Shown here one piece after another: positions 1-7,183 of a stretch of DNA of 46,102 bases (position 1 is its first letter; each line of letters starts with the position of its first letter). The stretch covers positions 1 to 46,102 of the forward strand of contig DLRW01000004.1 of NCBI GenBank assembly GCA_002501205.1, given 5' to 3'. Source of the stretch: Flavobacteriales bacterium UBA7878 (GTDB lineage: Bacteria; Bacteroidota; Bacteroidia; Flavobacteriales; Schleiferiaceae). The notes below the pieces were generated by a model. The model saw nothing but the letters and a program-made list of their open reading frames with translations, searched no databases and was not told the origin of the DNA. The position numbers and the translations under genes are program-made.

Positions 1-376
1 GCAATTCCCGATCCACCGAAGGCATTAAGAAAAAACCACTCACTAATATCAAGATGATCTCCAGGGGACGAAAGGGTCGGAGCAAACGTGGAAAAACCCA
101 GAGGTAAATAAAGCTGAAGAGCAGTAATAAAAGGAGGCTATACATCAATACGGAGGGCAGGCCAAGCTTTTGCATGCTGAGGAGTACTTCCCCAATTAAA
201 CCACGACGTATCTGACCACCACTGAAGCTGAAAAAATTATCGGAACGAAAAGCGAAGGCCAAATCTGCTCCCAACCAGGGTGCCAGTAAGGTTCGCATCA
301 GGCGAAAGCCTAAAAGCACAAAAAGCAGATAATAAATGCCTTGTAAATAGGGCGGATGTTCGGCCTGTTTAAACAT
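1..376 (-). CDS. Multi-pass membrane protein, N-terminal part only
   Basis: An open frame on the minus strand begins at an ATG (complement 374-376) and runs off the left edge with no stop, giving about 125 residues. The translation has hydrophobic segments near residues 13-30 and 78-96 and a third near 103-117. A GGQIRRGLIGEVL loop lies between the first two. An RRGL(L/I)GE motif of this kind occurs in uncharacterised polytopic envelope proteins of Bacteroidota, but I cannot name the family. The start overlaps the stop of the upstream UbiA gene by 8 bases, so the two are probably translationally coupled and may act together in lipid or glycan metabolism. Only the N-terminus is visible, so function is open. 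Confidence 0.6.
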   Translation of the reverse strand, partial: MFKQAEHPPYLQGIYYLLFVLLGFRLMRTLLAPWLGADLAFAFRSDNFFSFSGGQIRRGLIGEVLLSMQKLGLPSVLMYSLLLLLLFSFIYLWVFPRLLRPFRPLEIILILVSGFFLMPSVDREL

Positions 377-1229
377 AAATAAGGAAGGCAAAGGCTCCAA
401 TCCAGAGCAAAAAGATGACTTGTAAAAAACGATCCTGCAAAAGGATTTTCACGGGATTGTAGGAGCGCTTGTGCACATAGAGTAATTGCAAATAGCGCAG
501 CACTCCCAACAAAACGGGGAAGAGGGTATAATAGGATTGATCGCCCAACCGACTAACCGACCAGGGGTTGGTAATGTAAATGATATAGCAAACCAATAAT
601 ACGGCGCTGAAAATGGAGAGGGCAATTTTAAGAAAATCAGCATTATAGCCATCAATGCTTTTACGGGAAACCAGGCCTTTATCTTCGGCAATGCTGATAT
701 CATCGAGACGCTTGGCCATAGCTTGAAACATGGAGAGTAAGAAAACCATCATGATAAGCCATTTGGAGAGTTCGATGCCCGTTACTGCATGACCCGCTTC
801 CAAGCGAAGGATAAAACCCAAACTCACAATGCTGATATCTAAAATGGCGATATGCTTTAAGCGAATGGAATAGGCAATATTAAGACCCAGGTAAATCAAT
901 AAAACATAGAAGAGATTAAGGCTAAACCAGGCGGAGATTCCCAAACTGAGCAGGGCCAAAATAGTGGCCAAAGTGTAGGCCATAGGTAAGGAAACGGCAC
1001 CCGAGGCGATGGGTCGGTTTTTCTTTTCCGGATGTTGCCGATCCTCCTTTACATCCATGCTATCATTAAAGATATAGATGGCACTGGCCATAGCCGAAAA
1101 AAGGAGAAAGGCCCCCAGGCTATTGAGAGCGATGCTAGCTTCGAGAATGCGGCCCGAGAAAAAGGCCGGCATAAAAAGATAAAAGTTCTTAAGGTAGTTG
1201 TTTACCCGTAAGAGCTTGAGGTAGGTCAT
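369..1229 (-). CDS. UbiA-family prenyltransferase, decaprenyl-phosphate phosphoribosyltransferase-like
   Basis: An integral membrane prenyltransferase of 286 residues, mostly hydrophobic helices. The Asp-rich metal/diphosphate motif is seen as NDSMDVKEDRQHPEKK, followed by NRPIASG (about residues 55-77). This form (ND..D...D..HP.K..RPIASG) resembles the UbiA branch that includes mycobacterial DPPR synthase, rather than the quinone enzymes MenA/UbiA. A second conserved loop, KRLDDIS...SRKSIDGY, is also present. A start at 1259 is possible, but ATG 1229 is preferred because AGGAAAGAAG precedes it and MTYLKLLRVNNYLKN is a typical family N-terminus. The exact prenyl acceptor is not certain. The next gene overlaps its stop. 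Confidence 0.8.
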   Translation of the reverse strand: MTYLKLLRVNNYLKNFYLFMPAFFSGRILEASIALNSLGAFLLFSAMASAIYIFNDSMDVKEDRQHPEKKNRPIASGAVSLPMAYTLATILALLSLGISAWFSLNLFYVLLIYLGLNIAYSIRLKHIAILDISIVSLGFILRLEAGHAVTGIELSKWLIMMVFLLSMFQAMAKRLDDISIAEDKGLVSRKSIDGYNADFLKIALSIFSAVLLVCYIIYITNPWSVSRLGDQSYYTLFPVLLGVLRYLQLLYVHKRSYNPVKILLQDRFLQVIFLLWIGAFAFLIYV

Positions 1230-1300
1230 GGTTGGCTTCTTTCCTGCCGAAAGGTACAACGAATGTTTGGGCCTCTCCCACTATGCGCGACACAAAACAA

Positions 1301-1331
1301 AAAAAGAGCCGGAAAAAATCCGGCTCTTTTT
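1301..1331 (-). terminator. Strong intrinsic terminator after the PadR-coupled membrane gene
   Basis: A perfect 13-bp inverted repeat (1301-1313 with 1319-1331) encloses a 5-base A loop. It has GC-rich core GAGCCGGA and runs of A and T at the two ends, so it could work in both directions. It lies immediately after the stop of the gene ending at 1334 and separates that unit from the UbiA gene. Confidence 0.85.
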
Positions 1332-1333
1332 AC

Positions 1334-1945
1334 TTAAGCCTCAATGGCTTTTCGATAGGAACTCACAAAATAGACGGGTAAGAATCCAGCGATAAAAATT
1401 AGCGCTCCCAGTATTAGTGTTACACCCGCACCCATCAAATGCAAGGCCTTCATCATGGTGCCAAGACCCACTAAAACTCCTGAGGCAACACCCAAATTGA
1501 GCTTCCATTTTTCCAGTGGCTTTTGCACCATTTTGTACTTGTTACGATCGATAGCCCAAAGCGGTAAATACAAGAGCAGTCCAACGATAACCCCACTACC
1601 CAACAGCACATTGGCACCAGGCCAGTGGAAAATTTTAAATATTACACCGCTACTAAAAAGCATGGCTCCGATCAGGCCGATGCCGTAAATGAATCGTTTC
1701 ATAAGAATCATCTTTTTAAAGTTTAACAAATAGAAAGTCTCGTCTTCAATGGTTTCTAATCCCTCAGGGGCCAATAAATGAATGGCCTCATCCAGCTGAC
1801 AGCTAAAATCCCTTTTCTCCGTTCCGTGCTCATAGAGGTAGCAGTAGATATGATCAATCAAATCATCGGCTAAGCCTTCAAGCTGAAAGGCGTGCTGCAT
1901 CACTCTTTCCTTGATTTGCTCTTCCTGAGCCTCACTTATTTTCAT
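1334..1945 (-). CDS. PadR-coupled membrane protein with GldL-like helical hairpins
   Basis: 203 residues. The soluble N-terminal 80 residues are acidic and helical (KISEAQEEQIKERVMQHAF...), rather like the N-terminus of DUF1700-type partners of PadR regulators. Four membrane segments follow (about 86-102, 111-131, 150-166, 172-193). The two helix pairs look like an internal duplication: GVIFKIFHWPGAN at about 100-112 and GTMMKALHLMGAG at about 162-174. The K-x-x-HWPGAN motif is the hallmark of GldL, the proton-channel subunit of the gliding/T9SS motor, but the protein lacks the rest of GldL. Its start overlaps the padR stop by 4 bases (ATGA), so it is co-transcribed with and probably controlled by PadR. 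Function is unknown; a membrane sensor or stress protein is inferred. Confidence 0.75.
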   Translation of the reverse strand: MKISEAQEEQIKERVMQHAFQLEGLADDLIDHIYCYLYEHGTEKRDFSCQLDEAIHLLAPEGLETIEDETFYLLNFKKMILMKRFIYGIGLIGAMLFSSGVIFKIFHWPGANVLLGSGVIVGLLLYLPLWAIDRNKYKMVQKPLEKWKLNLGVASGVLVGLGTMMKALHLMGAGVTLILGALIFIAGFLPVYFVSSYRKAIEA

Positions 1946-2280
1946 GACATAATCAATTTTAAGTTGAGTAAATCATCGAGGGTCTGCATAAATTCCTTGA
2001 TCTCTTGCAAGGCATCTTTTTGGCGCACCTTTCCAGTGGAGGTAAGCTGATAGTATTTACGTACGCGCTTACCAATCATTTCTTCGCGATAGTTGACCAA
2101 GCCATCACTCAGCATTTTTTGCAAAGCCGGATACAATGAGCCGTCTTTTAGTAAAATTTTTTCGCTAGATAGCTCCTTCACCTTTTGGGAAATCTCATAT
2201 CCATACATACTGCCATGCTCAGCTAATAGCTTTAGAATAATAGCTTGCAGGGTTCCTTTTAAAAGTTCTTTCGAATACAT
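1942..2280 (-). CDS. PadR family transcriptional regulator
   Basis: A winged-helix regulator of 112 residues. The classic PadR core is visible: KGTLQAIILKLLAEHGSMYGYEI (helices 1-2), then a KDGSLYPALQKMLSDGLV stretch, which is the family signature (LYPALxxLexxGLI), then the wing and KYYQLTSTGK. PadR proteins dimerise and usually repress their own operon. The start is ambiguous: in-frame ATGs exist at 2280, 2295 and 2310. The one at 2280 (MYSKELLKGTLQ) matches usual family length. No clear Shine-Dalgarno is seen. It overlaps the downstream membrane gene by 4 bases. The upstream region holds phased ATACAT boxes that may be its operator. Confidence 0.88.
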   Translation of the reverse strand: MYSKELLKGTLQAIILKLLAEHGSMYGYEISQKVKELSSEKILLKDGSLYPALQKMLSDGLVNYREEMIGKRVRKYYQLTSTGKVRQKDALQEIKEFMQTLDDLLNLKLIMS

Positions 2281-2325
2281 AGGGCAATAATACATAAAAT
2301 ATCTATACATCATAATTCTATGTAT
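2275..2325. promoter_or_regulatory. Candidate PadR operator: four ATACAT/ATGTAT boxes at 15-bp spacing
   Basis: ATACAT occurs at 2275-2280, 2290-2295 and 2305-2310, and its reverse complement ATGTAT at 2320-2325. The steps are exactly 15 bp. AATACATA (2289-2296) and TATGTATT (2319-2326) form a perfect 8-bp inverted repeat with centres 30 bp apart. PadR proteins commonly bind AT-rich inverted repeats containing ATGT/ACAT near their own start, so an autoregulatory operator is a reasonable inference. The first box includes the likely padR start codon. Confidence 0.5.
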
Positions 2326-2335
2326 TGGAAAATTT

Positions 2336-2373
2336 AAAAGGCGACTCGATGTAAACCATGCGAGTCGCCTTTT
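2336..2373 (-). terminator. Intrinsic terminator after the fasciclin gene
   Basis: A 13-bp perfect stem (2336-2348 with 2361-2373, AAAAGGCGACTCG and its complement) with a 12-base loop lies just past the stop of the fasciclin gene on the minus strand. It insulates that gene from padR. Confidence 0.8.
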
Positions 2374-2394
2374 ATCAACCAAACAACAAGATAC

Positions 2395-2934
2395 TTAGGG
2401 CATCAGAACCGAATCGATTACCTGAATAACCCCATTCTTTTGATACACATCGTATACAGTGATATTCGCCACATTACCCTGGGCGTCTTTCACCAAAATA
2501 TTATGCTCGCCATTCATCATAAAGGTAAGCTTGGCGCCTTGAACGGTAGTTAAAACTGCCTTGCCCTTGCCTTCCACGATTTTCGCCTTTAGAGCTTTAA
2601 AATCCAAAACTCCGGGAATAACATGATAAGTTAAAACCGCCTGTAATTTTGCTTTGGCTTCTGGCTTTAATAAGGCTTCAACAGTTCCTTCGGGTAAGTT
2701 TTCGAAGGCATCATTTACCGGTGCAAAAACCGTAAATGGCCCCTCCCCCTGCAGGGTTTCCACCAAACCGGCAGCTTTAACGGCGGCAACCAAAGTGGTA
2801 TGATCGGCGGAGTTCACAGCGTTGCTAACGATATCCTTTTTAGGATACATAGCTTCTCCGCCAACCATTACCGTTTGCGCCTGTAGAGTCGCGCAAAAAC
2901 CAAGCAAAAGTGTGAGTAGAGTAAATCGTTTCAT
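2395..2934 (-). CDS. Secreted single-domain fasciclin (FAS1) protein
   Basis: 179 residues with a clear signal peptide (MKRFTLLTLLLGFCATLQAQ, cleavage after AQA-Q like sites near residue 19-20). The rest is one FAS1 domain. The H1 motif appears as GPFTVFAPVNDAFENLP and the YH motif as LTYHVIPGVLDFKAL, and the strand NGVIQVIDSVLMP closes the fold. FAS1 domains mediate adhesion or binding to extracellular or envelope surfaces; the ligand here is unknown. The Bacteroidota form MVGGEAMYPKKDIVSNAVNS near the N-terminus is usual for these exported proteins. It stands alone with its own terminator. No promoter box is obvious upstream. Confidence 0.92.
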   Translation of the reverse strand: MKRFTLLTLLLGFCATLQAQTVMVGGEAMYPKKDIVSNAVNSADHTTLVAAVKAAGLVETLQGEGPFTVFAPVNDAFENLPEGTVEALLKPEAKAKLQAVLTYHVIPGVLDFKALKAKIVEGKGKAVLTTVQGAKLTFMMNGEHNILVKDAQGNVANITVYDVYQKNGVIQVIDSVLMP

Positions 2935-3035
2935 GAGTGAGTGTGTTTTGTTTCTATTAGATACGGTCTATTGAAGCAAGTGGATTTCTAAATCCAGAAA
3001 AACTTAAATTAGAAGCTGCTTCTAAACCCAAGTCT

Positions 3036-4169
3036 ATGTCGGGAAAAACCTTATGGTTCGTGCTTTTTAGCCTATTCACCTGGAGTGGATTTGCCCAAAC
3101 CATTGTCCTGATTCACCCGAAAGGAGACCATCCTCTTTCTCAGGATTTCTATTTAGCGGGAAGCTTCAATAATTGGAATCCTGCCGATTCGAATTTTCGT
3201 TTTGAAGATGGCCAATTGACCATAAAGCTGCTAGCTGATCCAGTCGAAGCAAAAATCACTGGTGGTAGCTGGGAATTAGCCGAAGCTTTCACGGATGGAA
3301 GTCCACGTCCTAATCGGGTCTTGGACCTCAGTGCCGACACTATTCATCTATCTTGGGAAGCCTGGGAGGATCATGCAGAGCATCCCCCACGAGGCCTGCA
3401 TTTACTCCCCAAAAACGACAGCCTCCTATATAACAATGCCTATCGCCAAATTTGGATCTATCTACCAGAAGGCTATGAAACAGCCAGACGGGATTTTCCA
3501 GTAATGTATTTTCAGGATGCCCAAAATCTCTTTCGAGGACTGAGAGGTAGTTCCAGTAAATGGAATTTGGCGCAGTGCTTGGATAGCCTGGAGCTTCCGC
3601 TGATTGTGGTGGCGATAAACCATGGAGGAGAAAATCGCATCCGGGAACTTTCTCCCTTTGAAAATGAGGAATACGGCGGGGGTGAAGGCTATGAATACCT
3701 CGATTTTATTGTGAATCAAGTTAAGCCCTACATCGATGCGCATTATCCGGTAAAAACCCAAAGAGAATACACCTATATAGGAGGTAGTTCTTTAGGTGGC
3801 TTGATTTCCCTAACCGCCTTAGAAGCCTGGCCCGATGTATTTGGAGGGGCCTTGGTTTTTTCTCCGGCCTATTGGTTTAATCCCGAAGTCCCGGAAATGG
3901 TGGCGGAGAATGGTAGCCTAGAAACGACCTTGATCTATCAGATGATAGGAACTAAAGAAGGCAATAAGAGTGGAGAAGCCGTTCAAAGAACTTTAAAATG
4001 TCGTGCTATTTTGGATGAAATGCATCCAAACTGGCAGATACATACCAAGGTGGTTGCAGATGGTGAGCATAATGAAGACCTTTGGCGAGAGCAATTACCA
4101 GAGGCCTTACTTTGGTTTTTCAAACAGGCTCCATTAAAGAAATACCGGCATGCGGGAAAAAAACCCTAA
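3036..4169 (+). CDS. Secreted esterase: CBM48-like domain plus alpha/beta hydrolase (esterase D type)
   Basis: 377 residues, with signal peptide MSGKTLWFVLFSLFTWSGFAQ. An N-terminal immunoglobulin-like domain follows, with FYLAGSFNNWNP (about residues 42-53), the glycogen/carbohydrate-binding CBM48 type. The C-terminal part from about residue 125 is a Pfam Esterase (PF00756) alpha/beta hydrolase: YRQIWIYLPEGYE, FPVMYFQDAQNLF, nucleophile Ser in YIGGSSLGGLIS, and the likely catalytic His in VADGEHNEDLWR. Similar enzymes hydrolyse siderophore or acyl/feruloyl esters; the substrate here is not predictable. The last 20 bases overlap the dCMP deaminase start, suggesting the next genes are co-transcribed with it. 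Confidence 0.85.
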   Translation: MSGKTLWFVLFSLFTWSGFAQTIVLIHPKGDHPLSQDFYLAGSFNNWNPADSNFRFEDGQLTIKLLADPVEAKITGGSWELAEAFTDGSPRPNRVLDLSADTIHLSWEAWEDHAEHPPRGLHLLPKNDSLLYNNAYRQIWIYLPEGYETARRDFPVMYFQDAQNLFRGLRGSSSKWNLAQCLDSLELPLIVVAINHGGENRIRELSPFENEEYGGGEGYEYLDFIVNQVKPYIDAHYPVKTQREYTYIGGSSLGGLISLTALEAWPDVFGGALVFSPAYWFNPEVPEMVAENGSLETTLIYQMIGTKEGNKSGEAVQRTLKCRAILDEMHPNWQIHTKVVADGEHNEDLWREQLPEALLWFFKQAPLKKYRHAGKKP

Positions 4170-4593
4170 ACAATATAAATACGATATAGCTTATTTACGC
4201 ATGGCCCGCGAGTGGGCGCAGCTTTCGTATTGCGAACGTCGTAAGGTAGGAGCCTTAATTATTAAGGATCGGATGATTGTTTCCGATGGCTATAATGGGA
4301 CCCCCAGTGGTTTTGAAAATCACTGTGAGGACGATGAAAATTACACCAAATGGTATGTGCTTCACGCGGAAGCGAATGCCATTTTAAAGATGGCCAGCTC
4401 AACCAATTCCAGTGATGGCGGCACCTTATACCTTACCCTCTCGCCTTGCAAAGAATGCAGTAAATTAGTACACCAATCCGGCATTAAACGATTGGTATAC
4501 ATTGAGCGTTATAAAGACGACTCGGGTTTAAAATTTTTGGAAAAAGCCGGCGTAGAGCTGGTACAGATTAGCGCACAGGAACTTGAACAATAG
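4150..4593 (+). CDS. dCMP/deoxycytidylate deaminase family protein (ComEB-like)
   Basis: 147 residues; a zinc-dependent cytidine deaminase fold. Zinc and catalytic residues are visible: HAEANAI (His72, Glu74) and SPCKECSK (Cys100, Cys103). The N-terminal MREKNPKQYKYDIAYLRMAREWAQLSYCERRKVGA block, including the extra Cys and the DGYNGTPSG loop, matches the dCMP deaminase branch, which makes dUMP for thymidylate synthesis. Cytoplasmic. Its start lies inside the esterase 3' end and its 3' end overlaps the TTG start of the S41 protease, so translation is probably coupled along this run. Confidence 0.93.
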   Translation: MREKNPKQYKYDIAYLRMAREWAQLSYCERRKVGALIIKDRMIVSDGYNGTPSGFENHCEDDENYTKWYVLHAEANAILKMASSTNSSDGGTLYLTLSPCKECSKLVHQSGIKRLVYIERYKDDSGLKFLEKAGVELVQISAQELEQ

Positions 4594-6163
4594 CAAAACT
4601 CTCTTCCCCATTTTACTGGGCTTGGCCGTAATCTTCGGGATTTTCCTCGGCCTCTTTTTCAATTTCCCTCATCAGGCTGTAGCCCTGAATGAGAAAAGTG
4701 AGCGCGAACAAAAGCTGCGGCAGATTATCGATTATATCGACTACGAATATGTAGATCAGGTAAATACCGATAGCCTCCTCGACCAAACCATTTCCGAACT
4801 TCTCCATCATCTCGACCCCCACTCCACCTATATCCCCGAAGATCAGGTTAGCGCCAATGAAGAATCCATCCGTGGCAGCTTTGTAGGTATTGGTATCGAA
4901 TTCAAAATTTATAAAGACAGCCTGGCGGTGGTTCAGGTTATGGAAGGTGGTCCTTCCGATAAAGCAGGCATTATGCCCGGCGACCGTATTTTAAGTGCCG
5001 ATAGTATTTCCCTTTCGGGAGAAAAGCTCAATAGTGAATTGGTGGTTAAAACCCTGAAGGGGCAAGAAGGAAGTACGGTTAAACTACATGTATTCCGACC
5101 TTCGGAAGAAGCCGAAAAGGACATTACCATCCGCAGGGCCCAGGTAGATCTGAACTCCGTAAGCTCTGCCTTTTTGTTGAATGATAGTGTAGGCCTCATC
5201 AAGCTCAATAAATTTACCGCGCGCAGTACCCAGGAAGTGAAGCTCGCCTTGCGAAACCTCCAAAACAAAGGCGCCACCTCCATCATTTTCGATTTAAGAG
5301 ATAATCCCGGTGGACTGCTCAGTGCCGCTGAGGATATTAGCGATGAATTCCTTCCGAAAGGCAAAATGATTGTCTTTACTAAAAGTCGGGATGGCAGCAT
5401 TGAAGAAAGCTATGCCAATCATCGCGGGCTTTTCGAAAAAGGAAAATTGGTAATCTTGATAAATCGCGGATCAGCATCGGCCAGTGAGATTGTAGCCGGT
5501 GCCTTGCAAGATCATAAACGAGCAAGCATTGTGGGGCGTCGTTCCTTTGGCAAAGGATTAGTGCAGGAGGAAATCACCCTTAAGGATGGCTCTAAAATGC
5601 GCCTTACCACCCAACGTTATTACACGCCATTGGGCCGATCCATACAAAGGGATTATGACAGTTATGATGAGAGCTACTATTTCCATGGCAACACCGGCTC
5701 CTTGCAAGCGGATTCTACTGTTCTCTTACCGGATAGCGCTGAATTTAGTGGGCATCGCCATCAGGGAGGTATTTTACCCGATCGGGAAGTAGGCTACGAT
5801 ACCAGCGGCACTACGCGCTTACTCTATCATTTAGCCATGACTGTAGATTTGGATGAAAGTGCCTTCCGCTATGTGGATGAGCATCGAAAGGGATTTGCGC
5901 AATGGGAAGAAGATAGCTTTGTAAAGAATTGGGAGGTAGACAGCACCGTTTACCAGGCCTTTTTTGGTCTACCTATCGCGGAACGTATCAATGAAGCCGA
6001 CTCCGCCCAGGTGCTGGCCTTAAAGAACAGACTTAAGGCATTTATTGCCTACAATCGCTATGGCACCAAGGGTTACCAGCGGGTTTACGCTATTGACGAT
6101 CCCTATGTAATGGAAGCCTTAAAGGCCTTAAATGAAATGAAAAAATGGAATACCGCAGATTAG
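4583..6163 (+). CDS. S41 family C-terminal processing peptidase
   Basis: 526 residues. A single N-terminal membrane segment (LFPILLGLAVIFGIFLGLFF, residues 7-26) anchors it facing the periplasm. A PDZ domain spans about 90-175 (GSFVGIGIEFKI, GPSDKAGIMPGDRI). The tail-specific protease core follows: FDLRDNPGG, catalytic Ser299 in GSASASE and Lys324 in SFGKG, with the 25-residue spacing of the known Ser-Lys dyad of CtpA. The C-terminal 150 residues form the usual family extension. There is no in-frame ATG before the membrane segment; the start is TTG at 4583, inside the deaminase 3' end. It cleaves substrates at their C-termini. The 3' end overlaps the aldo/keto reductase by 19 bases. Confidence 0.92.
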   Translation: MNNSKTLFPILLGLAVIFGIFLGLFFNFPHQAVALNEKSEREQKLRQIIDYIDYEYVDQVNTDSLLDQTISELLHHLDPHSTYIPEDQVSANEESIRGSFVGIGIEFKIYKDSLAVVQVMEGGPSDKAGIMPGDRILSADSISLSGEKLNSELVVKTLKGQEGSTVKLHVFRPSEEAEKDITIRRAQVDLNSVSSAFLLNDSVGLIKLNKFTARSTQEVKLALRNLQNKGATSIIFDLRDNPGGLLSAAEDISDEFLPKGKMIVFTKSRDGSIEESYANHRGLFEKGKLVILINRGSASASEIVAGALQDHKRASIVGRRSFGKGLVQEEITLKDGSKMRLTTQRYYTPLGRSIQRDYDSYDESYYFHGNTGSLQADSTVLLPDSAEFSGHRHQGGILPDREVGYDTSGTTRLLYHLAMTVDLDESAFRYVDEHRKGFAQWEEDSFVKNWEVDSTVYQAFFGLPIAERINEADSAQVLALKNRLKAFIAYNRYGTKGYQRVYAIDDPYVMEALKALNEMKKWNTAD

Positions 6164-7137
6164 GAAAATCAGGATTACAAGTATCGGAAATGAGCTTCGG
6201 CTCCTGGATCACTTTTGGCACCCAAATCGGCAAGGATATGGCCAAAGAATTAATGGTGGCTGCTTATGATGCCGGCGTTAACTTTTTTGATAATGCCGAG
6301 GTTTATGCGGATGGTAAGAGTGAATTACTGATGGGCGAAGTTCTCCATGATTTGCAGTGGAGCCGTGATTCCTACCTGGTATCCAGCAAAGCCTATTTTG
6401 GCATTCGCGGATTAAAGCATTCCAAACCCACCCAAAAAGGCAATACTCGTAAGCACTTAACCGAAGCTTGCCACCAAGCCCTAAAACGTTTGCAAGTAGA
6501 TTATTTAGATCTCTTTTATTGCCACCGTCCGGATAAAAACACCCCTATTGAGGAGACGGTTTGGACCATGCATAATCTCATTCAGCAGGGCAAGATATTA
6601 TACTGGGGCACCAGCGAATGGAGCGCCCAAGAAATTATGGAAGCCCATATGGTGGCCCGACAATACAACTTGATTCCTCCCACTATGGAGCAGCCCCAAT
6701 ACAATATGTTGGTGCGCGATAAGGTGGAAGTGGAATACAGCCAGATTTACAAAACCGTAGGTTTAGGCACTACCATTTGGAGTCCTCTGGCCAGTGGAAT
6801 CCTTACGGGAAAATACAATAATGGAGTTCCGGCTGACGCCCGCCTTAATTTGGAAGAGCTAAGCTGGTTAGCCGAGAAAAACCTCCAAGAAGAATACTTC
6901 GCCAAGGTGCGTAAGCTCACTGCATTGGCTCAAGATTTAGGTTTAAGCATGCCTGTACTGGCCATTGCTTGGGTCTTGAAAAATCCCGACGTGAGCACTG
7001 CCATTTTGGGCGCTTCCAAAATGTATCAATTGGAAGAAAACCTAAAAGCGGGCGAGGCCAAGGCCAAATTAAGCGCAGAAGTAATGGAGGCCATTGATGC
7101 TATCCTCGAGAATCGGCCGGAACATCCACCCTTCTAA
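6145..7137 (+). CDS. Aldo/keto reductase, Kv-beta-like family
   Basis: 330 residues; an NADPH-dependent TIM-barrel oxidoreductase. The catalytic tetrad is visible: Asp49 and Tyr54 in FFDNAEVYADGKSE, Lys82 in LVSSKAYFG, and His127 in DLFYCHRPD. The start MEYRRLGKSGLQVS and the motifs QPQYNMLVRDKVE and TIWSPLASGILTGKYN place it with the voltage-gated potassium channel beta-subunit branch (AKR6-like), not with aldose reductases. The physiological carbonyl substrate is unknown. Its ATG lies 19 bases inside the S41 gene. An intact family-length protein; it seems to close the 3036-7137 run. Confidence 0.92.
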   Translation: MEYRRLGKSGLQVSEMSFGSWITFGTQIGKDMAKELMVAAYDAGVNFFDNAEVYADGKSELLMGEVLHDLQWSRDSYLVSSKAYFGIRGLKHSKPTQKGNTRKHLTEACHQALKRLQVDYLDLFYCHRPDKNTPIEETVWTMHNLIQQGKILYWGTSEWSAQEIMEAHMVARQYNLIPPTMEQPQYNMLVRDKVEVEYSQIYKTVGLGTTIWSPLASGILTGKYNNGVPADARLNLEELSWLAEKNLQEEYFAKVRKLTALAQDLGLSMPVLAIAWVLKNPDVSTAILGASKMYQLEENLKAGEAKAKLSAEVMEAIDAILENRPEHPPF

Positions 7138-7183
7138 GCCCTCTTAGTTGGGACTTATGTGCCTCTAAAAGCAATCGCGCCTT

